In this document: in pieces, positions 44,920 through 53,085 of the stretch
How positions within the stretch are numbered: the stretch's first letter is position 1
Layout: each line of letters starts with the position of its first letter
From: Herbaspirillum sp. RV1423
GTDB taxonomy: Bacteria > Pseudomonadota > Gammaproteobacteria > Burkholderiales > Burkholderiaceae_D
Assembly (NCBI RefSeq): GCF_000577615.1
Contig: NZ_CBXX010000010.1
Location: forward strand, 62,001-126,000
Length of the DNA stretch: 64,000 bases
Reading direction: 5' to 3'
Translations under genes and position numbers: made by a program
Notes under the pieces: model-generated
The model's input: only the letters and a program-made list of their open reading frames with translations
Database searches by the model: none
Told to the model about the DNA's origin: nothing

Positions 44920-46410
44920 TCAGGCCGCACGCATGGTTTTGTGCGCTGCATAACGCTCATGCCATGACAGGGCCTCGGCCAGAATATGCGGCGTATGACC
45001 GCCGGCGCCGCTACAGGCGCGTGCGAAATAATCGCGCAACGGCTGGCGATAATCGGGATGAACGCAATGTTCGATGATCAGCGGCGCGCGCTCGCGCGGC
45101 GCCAGCCCGCGCAGATCGGCCAAGCCGAATTCGGTGACCAGCACGTCGACGTCGTGCTCGGTGTGATCGACGTGCGACACCATCGGCACCACGCTGGAAA
45201 TATCGCCGTCCTTGGCGATTGCCTTGGTGACGAAAATCGAAATCTGGCCGTTGCGCGCAAAGTCGCCCGAACCGCCGATACCGTTCATCATATGGGTGCC
45301 GCCGACATGGGTCGAGTTGACGTTGCCGTAGATGTCGAATTCCAGCGCCGTATTCAACGCGATAATGCCGAGTCGGCGCACCAGCTCGGGATGGTTGCTG
45401 ATCTCTTGCGGACGCAGCACGATGCGCGAACGATAGAAGTCGATGTCGCGCATGAATTTTTCATTCATGGCCGACGACAGCGTGATCGACGACGCCGAGG
45501 CGCAAACCAGTTGGCCTGAGTCGAGCAACTCGATGGCGCTGTCCTGCAGCACTTCCGAAAACATCGTCAGATTGCGGAACGAGGATTTCGTCAGGCCATG
45601 CAGCACCGCGTTGGCAATAGTGCCGATGCCGGCCTGCAGCGGCGCCAGGTCCGGTCCCATGCGCCCTGCGGCTACTTCGCCTTCGAGAAAAGCAATCACG
45701 TGGCCGGCGATAGCATTGGTTTCGGCGTCGGGCGGCAATACGCTGGAAGGACTGTCGGGAGTGTCGGTAACGACGATGGCCGCGATACGCGCCGGATCGA
45801 CCGGAATTGCCGCGACGCCGATGCGCTGTTCAGGCGCGGTCAACGGAATCGGAAGCCGTCCCGGCCGGTCCTGCGGCAAATAGATATCGTGCAGGCCGGC
45901 CAGCGCCATCGGCACGCTGGTGTTGATCTCCACAATGACCTGCCGGGCCTGTTGGACGAAGCTGGCCGAGTTGCCCACCGACATGGTCGGAATGATGCCC
46001 TCGGCGGTGATGGCGATGGCTTCGATGACGGCGATGTCGACCGGCGCCGGCATGCCGGACCGCAACTGCTCGGCGGTTTCCGACAAGTGCTGGTCGATGA
46101 ACATGACTTCGCCGGCATTGATTTTCTTGCGCAGCACGCTGTCCACCTGGAACGGCAGGCGGCGCGCCAGCAGTCCGGCTGCGGCCATCAGTCCGTCGCT
46201 GTCGTTGCCCAGCGATGCGCCGGTGATGACGGTGAAACGCAATTCTTCGGTTTTGGCGCGCTCGACCAGCGCGCGCGGGATGGCTTTGGCGTCGCCGGCG
46301 CGGGTAAAGCCGCTCATGCCGATAGTCATGCCGGTGTGAAAAAGACGGGCTGCCTCGGTAGCCGACATGACTTTATCGGCCAGCGCGGGCTGGATACGTT
46401 CGGAATGCAT
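44920..46410 (-). CDS. Succinate/acetate CoA-transferase (acetyl-CoA hydrolase family)
   Basis: A 496-residue CoA-transferase of the AarC/acetyl-CoA hydrolase group, which moves CoA between succinyl-CoA and acetate or propionate. The catalytic Glu is in NTALEFDIYGNVNSTHVGG and is followed by the Gly-rich IGGSGDFARNG. The N-terminal GMTIGMSGFTRAGDAKAIP also matches. AGGAGAACCTG precedes the ATG. It is divergent from a LysR gene, the probable regulator, and is closed by a terminator. Confidence 0.92.
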   Translation of the reverse strand: MHSERIQPALADKVMSATEAARLFHTGMTIGMSGFTRAGDAKAIPRALVERAKTEELRFTVITGASLGNDSDGLMAAAGLLARRLPFQVDSVLRKKINAGEVMFIDQHLSETAEQLRSGMPAPVDIAVIEAIAITAEGIIPTMSVGNSASFVQQARQVIVEINTSVPMALAGLHDIYLPQDRPGRLPIPLTAPEQRIGVAAIPVDPARIAAIVVTDTPDSPSSVLPPDAETNAIAGHVIAFLEGEVAAGRMGPDLAPLQAGIGTIANAVLHGLTKSSFRNLTMFSEVLQDSAIELLDSGQLVCASASSITLSSAMNEKFMRDIDFYRSRIVLRPQEISNHPELVRRLGIIALNTALEFDIYGNVNSTHVGGTHMMNGIGGSGDFARNGQISIFVTKAIAKDGDISSVVPMVSHVDHTEHDVDVLVTEFGLADLRGLAPRERAPLIIEHCVHPDYRQPLRDYFARACSGAGGHTPHILAEALSWHERYAAHKTMRAA

Positions 46411-46483
46411 CAGGTTCTCCTACTCGTTTTTGGAAAGACAGAATGGATTTCTGCCATCTTTTTTGATCGAGTATAGAATCGGC

Positions 46484-46504
46484 AAATCATGCCCTGTATG
46501 ATTT
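46484..46504. promoter_or_regulatory. LysR-type dyad between CoA-transferase and LysR genes
   Basis: AAATCAT, 7-bp spacer, ATGATTT: a perfect 7-bp dyad in the divergent promoter region, with the size and symmetry usual for LysR recognition sites. Confidence 0.5.
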
Positions 46505-46508
46505 AAAC

Positions 46509-46545
46509 TACTTCTTTTCAGTCGTTTTTCGCATACTTCTTTTCA
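46509..46545. repeat. 12-bp direct repeat before the LysR start
   Basis: TACTTCTTTTCA occurs at 46509-46520 and again at 46534-46545, with a 25-bp period, ending 14 bp before the LysR start codon. Possible second regulator site. Confidence 0.5.
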
Positions 46546-46559
46546 TCCCTCCGATATCC

Positions 46560-47468
46560 ATGGACATCCGCACCCTGCGTTACTTTTCGGAAACTGTCAG
46601 GCTCAACAGCTTCAGCCGCGCCGCCGACATCCTGCATGTGACGCAATCGACCGTCAGCAAGATGGTGCGCCAGCTTGAGGAAGAAATCGGCACGCCGCTG
46701 CTGATTCGCTCCGGCCGCAATCTGCAACTGACGGACACCGGACGCATCGTGTACGAGCAGGCGCAACAGATTCTCGGCAACGTCCAGCGCCTTCATGCCG
46801 AGGTCGACAATACCAGGAACCTGCGCCAGGGCCATCTGGAAATCGGCATCCCGCCGATGGTCAACATCCTGTGCACGCCGGTGCTCAAAGCCTTTCGCGA
46901 ACGCCATCCCGACATCGCCATCACGCTGACGGAAGATACCGGCCCGCAAATCGAGCAACGCGTTGCCGCCGGCACGCTGGAAATCGGCATGACGGTCTTG
47001 CCGGTCGCCCCCGAACTGGAACTGAACGTCACGCCGGTGGCGCGCTATCCGATCTGGGCAGTGGCGCAGACCGGACGTTTCCGGAAAAACCTGCAGACCC
47101 TGCCCTGCAAGGCGCTCGGCGGCATGCCGCTGGTCTTGCTGAACAATGAATTCGGCCTCACGCGCGCGCTGCGCAACATGTTCCGCAACGCCGGCATCGA
47201 ACCGGAAATCGTCGCCCAGAGCGGCCAGTGGGACTGGCTGGTGGCGATGGCGCTGGCCGGCATGGGCGTGGCGCTGCTGCCCGAGCCTTTCATCCACCGC
47301 CTCGCCACCGATCAGTTGCAATCGGTGCGGCTGGCCGAACCGGAAGTCCAGTGGCAAGTCGCCTACGTCACGCGCGGCGGCTACCTGTCGCATGCTGCAC
47401 GCGCCTGGCTGGCGCTGAGCGAAGAACTGTTTGCCGGCGGCAAGGCCGGGGCGCCCATGCCGGCATGA
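46560..47468 (+). CDS. LysR family regulator next to the CoA-transferase
   Basis: A 302-residue LysR protein with helix-turn-helix FSRAADILHVTQSTVSKMVRQLEEEIG near the N-terminus and an effector domain ending in an Ala/Gly-rich tail. It resembles the group including CynR and nitrogen/carboxylate regulators. Divergent orientation and the dyad at 46484-46504 make it the probable regulator of the CoA-transferase gene, perhaps responding to a short-chain acid (inference). Confidence 0.92.
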   Translation: MDIRTLRYFSETVRLNSFSRAADILHVTQSTVSKMVRQLEEEIGTPLLIRSGRNLQLTDTGRIVYEQAQQILGNVQRLHAEVDNTRNLRQGHLEIGIPPMVNILCTPVLKAFRERHPDIAITLTEDTGPQIEQRVAAGTLEIGMTVLPVAPELELNVTPVARYPIWAVAQTGRFRKNLQTLPCKALGGMPLVLLNNEFGLTRALRNMFRNAGIEPEIVAQSGQWDWLVAMALAGMGVALLPEPFIHRLATDQLQSVRLAEPEVQWQVAYVTRGGYLSHAARAWLALSEELFAGGKAGAPMPA

Positions 47469-47568
47469 AAATTTCGACTGGATGAGCGCCATGTAAGTCA
47501 TACCGGCACTGACAGGCTGTTTCTATACTGCCACATTGACGCCTCTTCGGTTTCCGCCATCCGCCAGC

Positions 47569-49632
47569 ATGCCCCCGCTCCCCCTTTTCGCTTCTACCGT
47601 CCGGCGCTGGGCCGCCAGCTATCCCTTGCGCAACGCCAGCCTGTCGGAAGGCCTGCGCGCCGCCTTCGGTGCCGGCACCATGATTTTGCTGGGCGAGTGG
47701 CTGCATAATCCCCTGTTTTCATGGGCCGCCATCGGCGCCTTCCTGACCTGCCTGGCCGACAGCGCCGGCTCGAATCGCGCACGGCTGGCTTCGATGGGCG
47801 GCTTTGCCGTGGCGTCGACGCTGGGCGGCATGTTCGCCGCCACCTTGTCGGGCGCAGGCATGACGGCCGGCTTGCTGGCGATCATGTGCATCGCCTGCAT
47901 CGCCGGCTTCGCGCGCATCTATGGCGCGGCAACCGGCCTGGTGCTGATGCTGGCAGCGGGCGTCTCGGCCATCCTGGCCGATTTCCCCATCGTTGCACTG
48001 CCCTTGCAGCAAAACCATGTGCTGATCTATTTTTCCGGCTGTGCCTGGGCCACGCTGCTGGGACTAACTGTGTGGCGCATCCATCCGTTCGCACCCGCGC
48101 GCAGCGCTGTTGCGCGCGTCTACGGCTCGCTGGCCGAGCTTGCCCGCCTGGGCGGCGATACGGGTCAGAGCGGCGCCACGGAAGAAAGCGCCGCCCAGAC
48201 GCGCCGTCATGCGCGCGCCGACATCGCCGCTGCGCGTGCGACGCTCATGGCGGTGGCGGCGGACCGCGCCGACGCCCGGCAGTTGTACGAAAACCTGTTG
48301 ATCAAGCTGGCGCGCGCCGATTCGCTGCTCGATTGCATCACGGCGCTCGGCGACCTGAATCTGTCGCCCTACGAAAGCCCGGATTCGCGCAGACGCATCT
48401 CGCGCATCCTGAAAGCCATGGCCCTGCTGCTTGAGGAAATCCAGCGCGGCATGGCGAACGCATCCGGCAAGGATGAAGGCGACAGCGCCGAAGATGCACG
48501 CGCCGTCCTGCGCCTGTTGCAACTGGTCGGACGCATGCCGCCGAAAGCAGCGCAACTGCTGCAACTTCCCGATCTGCATGACAGCAATGGCCTGTCCGTG
48601 CTGGCGGACTGGAAGCGCGCGGCGCGGCCTGACGTACCGCCGGCGTCGCTGAAGCAAGGCGCAATGGAATTGCTGCGCATCGCCGGCCTGCACCTGAGCG
48701 CCGGCTCCGCCGAAGTCCGGCATGGCTTGCGCTGCGCCGCGGCAGCCGGCGCGGTGTACCTGATCGTCCATGTGTTCGACCTGCCGTTCGGCTACTGGGC
48801 CACCATGGCCACCATGCTGGTCATGCAACCGTCGATTGCCGACAGTTGGACGCGCAGCATGGAACGCGCCATCGGCAGCGTCGTCGGCGGCTTGCTGGCG
48901 GTGGTGCTGTGCATGTTCATCCACTCGCCGCTGGTGCTGGCGCTGCTGGTGTTTCCGTTGTCGGCGCTGTCGATGGGATTGCGTCCGGTCAGCTACGGGC
49001 TGTATGCCACCTTTCTGACGCCGGTATTCGTCCTGATCGCCGATGTTGCCGGCGATCCGCAACAACAGTTGAGCAATGCACTGCTGCGCGCCGGCAACAA
49101 CGTGATCGGCGCCGTGGCCGCCATTGCCGCCACCTACCTGCTGTGGCCGCGCCGGCAACCCGTCAATCTGCATCGCAGCCTGTCGGACATGATCCTGGTC
49201 AATCTTGCCTACCTGCGCAGCGCGCTGCAGTCGGCGCCGGACGCAGGGGAAATGCGGACGCGCCGACGCGAAGCCTGCGTGGCGAATATCGAAAGCGGCC
49301 TGTTGCTGCAAAGGATGCTGCGCGAACAGGGCATGAATGATCGCCTGATCCAGCGCGCGCGCACCAGCGTCGCCCTCTCGCGCCGGCTGGCGGGTGCGGC
49401 CACGCATATCTGGCTGAATGCAAGGATGGGAGAGGCAGACCATACCGACGCCGAACTCGATCGCTGGCTGCAACGCATGAGTGAACTGTTCGGGCGCCGC
49501 CTGACTGCCGCGACATCATGCACCGCGCTGTTGCAGCAACGACCGGCAATGCACGGTCCGGCACAGGCGGATGTGGTGGAAACCGTGTGCCTGCTGGCAG
49601 CGGCGATGTATCCGGACTTGCACCTGCGGTAA
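47569..49632 (+). CDS. FUSC family membrane transporter (aromatic acid exporter-like)
   Basis: A 687-residue membrane protein with two hydrophobic blocks (about residues 25-170 and 380-530) and a soluble stretch after each, the arrangement of the FUSC/YccS/AaeB family. The second block contains PFGYWATMATMLVMQPSIADSW, the FUSC signature, then RAIGSVVGGLLAVVLC. AaeB-like members export hydroxylated aromatic acids. ATG at 47569 is used, while a TTG 33 bp earlier is possible. It stands alone between the LysR gene and the convergent HDOD gene. Confidence 0.9.
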   Translation: MPPLPLFASTVRRWAASYPLRNASLSEGLRAAFGAGTMILLGEWLHNPLFSWAAIGAFLTCLADSAGSNRARLASMGGFAVASTLGGMFAATLSGAGMTAGLLAIMCIACIAGFARIYGAATGLVLMLAAGVSAILADFPIVALPLQQNHVLIYFSGCAWATLLGLTVWRIHPFAPARSAVARVYGSLAELARLGGDTGQSGATEESAAQTRRHARADIAAARATLMAVAADRADARQLYENLLIKLARADSLLDCITALGDLNLSPYESPDSRRRISRILKAMALLLEEIQRGMANASGKDEGDSAEDARAVLRLLQLVGRMPPKAAQLLQLPDLHDSNGLSVLADWKRAARPDVPPASLKQGAMELLRIAGLHLSAGSAEVRHGLRCAAAAGAVYLIVHVFDLPFGYWATMATMLVMQPSIADSWTRSMERAIGSVVGGLLAVVLCMFIHSPLVLALLVFPLSALSMGLRPVSYGLYATFLTPVFVLIADVAGDPQQQLSNALLRAGNNVIGAVAAIAATYLLWPRRQPVNLHRSLSDMILVNLAYLRSALQSAPDAGEMRTRRREACVANIESGLLLQRMLREQGMNDRLIQRARTSVALSRRLAGAATHIWLNARMGEADHTDAELDRWLQRMSELFGRRLTAATSCTALLQQRPAMHGPAQADVVETVCLLAAAMYPDLHLR

Positions 49633-49653
49633 AAGCGACGCGCCGGACTTTGC

Positions 49654-50589
49654 CTATTTCGCCGATTGTTCCTGCAGTTGCGTCATCACTTCACGCGTAG
49701 GCGGCAAGGTTTGCACCGTGATCTTGACCATGACGCCCCATTCAGCCCAGTCGCGTACTACGCGATCGCAAATGGCGACCACATGGTCGACTTCTCCGCC
49801 CAAAGGCGGACCGGCGTCGAGCAAAGCCTGCAGCGCAGGCAAACGCGCCTCCTCGGAGGCGACGCAATAGTCGGCGATCGCAGCGGCGACATGCAGCATT
49901 TCTGCCAGCCGCAATTGACGCGACTCGCCATCGAAACTCGACTGCGATGGCAACTCGTGATGCAGGACCGCTTCGCAAAACAGGCGCGGAATATCCCAGT
50001 CCTGCATCATCGCCGCGGCCAGATCGAGATGTGTATAACCGAACGCCGCCGTCTCGGCGGCCGGCAATTCCCTGATGTCGACATGTGCGGCCAGTACCTT
50101 GGAATAAGCGTCCGGCCGCGCCGACGCCAGCCCCAGGCTGCCGATATTGGCGAGCAGGCCGCTGGCGAACATCTCGCTCGGCGGCGCTTCTCCGTAGTAT
50201 TCCGCCAGCGCCTGCGCGGCACAGGCCATGGCCACGGTGCGCGCCCAGAAACGGCCGTAATCGAAACCGGCGCAGCCGCCATCGCGACGCTCGGCCGTCA
50301 GTGAAATCGCCAGCGCCAGTTGGCGCACGGCGTCCAGGCCGATCATCAGCAGCACGTCCTTACTGATGGCGATGATCGGACGGCCCTTGTTGACGGAGGC
50401 GCCGTTGCCGATCTTGATGATGCGGCCCGCCAGCACAGGATCGGCCTGGATCTGCATGACCAGATCAGGCAACGAAACCTCTTCCTGGCGGCACATGCGC
50501 ATGATGTTGAGACGAACACCGCTGGGCGACGGCAGGGCGTCGTCCTGTTTCAACGCTTCGAAATCGGTAGGATCAATGAAATTGGACAT
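49654..50589 (-). CDS. HDOD domain protein
   Basis: A 311-residue protein consisting mostly of one HDOD domain: ALPSPSGVRLNIMRM, ADPVLAGRIIKIGNGA, GLDAVRQLALAIS and the metal-motif remnant region GLLANIGSLGLA. The usual HD-type pair is degenerate (LANIG), as is normal in HDOD proteins. Such proteins act in signal transduction with c-di-GMP or two-component partners; no partner is adjacent. The ATG lacks a good ribosome site. It converges with the FUSC gene. Confidence 0.9.
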   Translation of the reverse strand: MSNFIDPTDFEALKQDDALPSPSGVRLNIMRMCRQEEVSLPDLVMQIQADPVLAGRIIKIGNGASVNKGRPIIAISKDVLLMIGLDAVRQLALAISLTAERRDGGCAGFDYGRFWARTVAMACAAQALAEYYGEAPPSEMFASGLLANIGSLGLASARPDAYSKVLAAHVDIRELPAAETAAFGYTHLDLAAAMMQDWDIPRLFCEAVLHHELPSQSSFDGESRQLRLAEMLHVAAAIADYCVASEEARLPALQALLDAGPPLGGEVDHVVAICDRVVRDWAEWGVMVKITVQTLPPTREVMTQLQEQSAK

Positions 50590-50709
50590 GGAAGGGAAAT
50601 GTTCTGGATGGCAACTATAACGGTCTTTGATTTCTTTTATTCCAGTTCGATTTCGCGATGTTAGCAGCTATCGGATTGCTTCAGCCAGAAGTCTTGCGCA
50701 GCGCCGTCG

Positions 50710-51654
50710 TCAGACCTGCAGCGCACGCGCATCGCGGCGGCGATGCAGCGATGCACACCACAGCACGCCGCTCACCAGGCAGACGATCGCCAGCACTTCA
50801 AGCCGGCTCGGCCAGCGCCGGTCCCACAAGAAACCGTAGAGCAGCGCAAACAGGGTTTCGAAGATGATCATCTGCCCCGTCAGCGTCAGCGGCAACAGGC
50901 GGCTGGCACGGTTCCAGAACGCATTGCCGACCACCGACGCAAAAATCGCCACCGTCGCCGCGACCGCCCAGAAGCGCAGCCAGTCGGCGCCGTCATGTCC
51001 TGCCATGCCATGCGAGAACGCCGGAATCACCAGCAGCAGCGCCAGCGCGCCGGTGACGATGCCGGTCAGCAATGACCAATCGTGCGACGAGATATCGGGA
51101 CGGCGCGCCAGCCAGCGGCTGTTGCGCACCGAATAGACCGACCATGACGCCAGCGCGCCGAAGGCGCACAGCAAGCCTGCCGCGCGCGTGGCCAGGTCGC
51201 TTGCGCCGGTCTCGGTCGACAAGGCATGCACGCCGACCAGGCCGACGCCGAACAGACACAAGGCCAGCGGCGGCATCAATGCCGACAGCTTCATCGCCCC
51301 CTCGTCGCGCGCGCCGACCAGCGTCACCACCACGGGCAGGAGGCCGATGATCAGCGATGTCGATGCACCGCCCGCCCATTGCACGGCGCTGGCGAGAAAA
51401 ACGTAATACAGGATGTTGCCGAGCAGGCTCAGATACACCAATGCGCCCCATTCGGCGCGCCCCAGACGCGGCGCCACCGCACGCCAGCGCGCCGCCAGCA
51501 GCAACGCCGCCACGGCGCCGTACGCCAGGTAGCGCGCCGCCGACAATTGCAGCGCGCTGAAATTGCCCAGCACCTGCGGCGCCAGGAACACCAGTCCCCA
51601 GAACGCTCCCGCCGTCACGCCGTTGCCCACGCCCACCAGAATATTGCTTTTCAT
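50710..51654 (-). CDS. EamA family (DMT) transporter
   Basis: A 314-residue drug/metabolite transporter with two EamA halves and about ten helices: VTAGAFWGLVFLAPQVLGNF, LSAARYLAYGAVAALLL and, in the second half, IFETLFALLYGFLWDRRWP. GAGGTGGCAC precedes the ATG at 51654; the in-frame extension upstream is rejected for lack of hydrophobic or family character. The AraC gene lies 110 bp upstream on the same strand and may control it. Confidence 0.9.
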   Translation of the reverse strand: MKSNILVGVGNGVTAGAFWGLVFLAPQVLGNFSALQLSAARYLAYGAVAALLLAARWRAVAPRLGRAEWGALVYLSLLGNILYYVFLASAVQWAGGASTSLIIGLLPVVVTLVGARDEGAMKLSALMPPLALCLFGVGLVGVHALSTETGASDLATRAAGLLCAFGALASWSVYSVRNSRWLARRPDISSHDWSLLTGIVTGALALLLVIPAFSHGMAGHDGADWLRFWAVAATVAIFASVVGNAFWNRASRLLPLTLTGQMIIFETLFALLYGFLWDRRWPSRLEVLAIVCLVSGVLWCASLHRRRDARALQV

Positions 51655-51764
51655 GTGCCACCTCGTTTCACCATGCCTGGGAGGATAGTGAAACGTCCGG
51701 CGCGCGTCTTGACTGCGTCTCGCAAAAAATGGGCCGAGGCTATTGATGTAAAACCAGGGCGCTA

Positions 51765-52505
51765 TTACCGATGCTGGCGACGATAGGCTGCCGGCGTCAT
51801 GCCGGTGGTGCGGCGCATCGCGCGCGTGAGAGCGCTCTGATCGGAATAACCGGCGCGCAAGGCCAGTTCGGCCAACGGCAGATCCGAACCGGCCAGCGCA
51901 TCCTGCACGAAGCGCACGCGCAAGTCGGACAGCCACTCCTGCGGCGTGCGACCGAGTTCGGCCTTGAACAAGGCATGCAAGCGGCTGACGCTGAGATTGG
52001 CGACGCGCGCCATGCGGGCTGCGGTCCACGCCTGTCCCGGCGCCGCTTCGATACGCAGGAGCAAGGGCTGCAAACGCGACTGCCGCTGCGGCGACGCGGT
52101 CAATGCCGCAAGCAGCAGCGGCGAGCAGTGGCGGATGACGGATTCCGGCAAGGCATGTCCGGCCGCGCCGTCAACGCGGCTCAGGTCGATGAATTCGACC
52201 AGCCGCCGCACCGCAGCCGGAATCGGCAAGAAAGTCTGGATGCGCAGGCGTTCAGCGGCGTCGTCGCCGATGTCGGCAAGCTTACAGTCGAGAATCAGGA
52301 AACGATTGGGACCTTGCGCCGATTGCGCATGGCCTATGTCGGGCGCGACGAATGCGGCACGCGTGAGATCGAGCCTACTGCCGCGTCCGCCGACCTCGAT
52401 CTCCATCTCGCCTTGCATGGGCAAGACGATCTGCACATGGTCATGATGATGCAGCGGGCCATCGGCGCCATAAGTGCGCAATGTCAGAAGTTGCGGTGTA
52501 TCCAT
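51765..52505 (-). CDS. AraC family transcriptional regulator
   Basis: A 246-residue regulator with an N-terminal cupin-like domain (YGADGPLHHHDHVQIVLPMQGEM, a His-rich stretch) and a C-terminal double helix-turn-helix: MARVANLSVSRLHALFKAELG and LAELALRAGYSDQSALTRAMRRTTG, ending MTPAAYRRQHR. Only the usual AraC features are visible, so the effector is unknown. It is oriented with and upstream of the EamA transporter, its likely target. Confidence 0.92.
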   Translation of the reverse strand: MDTPQLLTLRTYGADGPLHHHDHVQIVLPMQGEMEIEVGGRGSRLDLTRAAFVAPDIGHAQSAQGPNRFLILDCKLADIGDDAAERLRIQTFLPIPAAVRRLVEFIDLSRVDGAAGHALPESVIRHCSPLLLAALTASPQRQSRLQPLLLRIEAAPGQAWTAARMARVANLSVSRLHALFKAELGRTPQEWLSDLRVRFVQDALAGSDLPLAELALRAGYSDQSALTRAMRRTTGMTPAAYRRQHR

Positions 52506-52641
52506 AGCATTATTTTACGCCGCCCGCACAGCCTCTTCCGGTTTGCGCAGGGCATGCGATGCGAGACGCTGTGACAATTTGCCGCACCTGTCGCAGCGAG
52601 GATTTTTTTATAATTCGGCTTCGCTCTTCCATCGCCCCCTC

Positions 52642-52878
52642 ATGCAAAACCAAGCCAACAACCCGCGCCGACCGGCGTCCGGACTATCCAATCTGCAAGT
52701 CGCTGCAATCCTGCTCGTCGTCGGCGCGTGCCTGATCAGTGCGGCCTGGGTCTTTGCAAAAGACATCGGCCGCATCCCTCTTCCCGTTTCGCTCTGGGAC
52801 ATCTGCACAACGCCGGCGCCGACGCCGGACAAACCTGCATCTCAGCCACTGCCAACCGGCGATGGCCTAGGAAAGTAG
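52642..52878 (+). CDS. Possible small single-pass membrane protein
   Basis: A 78-residue reading frame with one hydrophobic helix (AAILLVVGACLISAAWVFA, about residues 20-38) and a Pro/Thr-rich outer tail (APTPDKPASQPLPTG). The sequence before the ATG has no clear ribosome site. I do not recognise it; it may be a small envelope protein. It lies between the divergent AraC gene and the convergent toxin gene. Confidence 0.45.
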   Translation: MQNQANNPRRPASGLSNLQVAAILLVVGACLISAAWVFAKDIGRIPLPVSLWDICTTPAPTPDKPASQPLPTGDGLGK

Positions 52879-53043
52879 CCATTTCTTTGCGACAACGCTT
52901 TGTCGCCATCGCGTTTTCCGGACATCCGATTGATTCCTTAACGACTGCCTATCCGGGATTCATCCGATTGGATGACAAATATCTCATCCAATTGAGCGAA
53001 ATCCTTGTCAGCAGCAGCTACTGTCACCATGATGAGAGCAACA

Positions 53044-53064
53044 GATCAAGTACCTCACTTGATC
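53044..53064 (-). terminator. Hairpin downstream of the toxin gene
   Basis: GATCAAGT-ACCTC-ACTTGATC, a perfect 8-bp stem starting 21 bp after the toxin stop. It lacks a T-run on the minus strand, so terminator activity is only possible. Confidence 0.4.
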
Positions 53065-53085
53065 GAGGATAAGAACTTGGCGTTT

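Noticed and set aside
51655-52029. N-terminal extension of the EamA transporter
   Set aside because: Overlaps the AraC gene in another frame and is not hydrophobic; ATG 51654 has a ribosome site.
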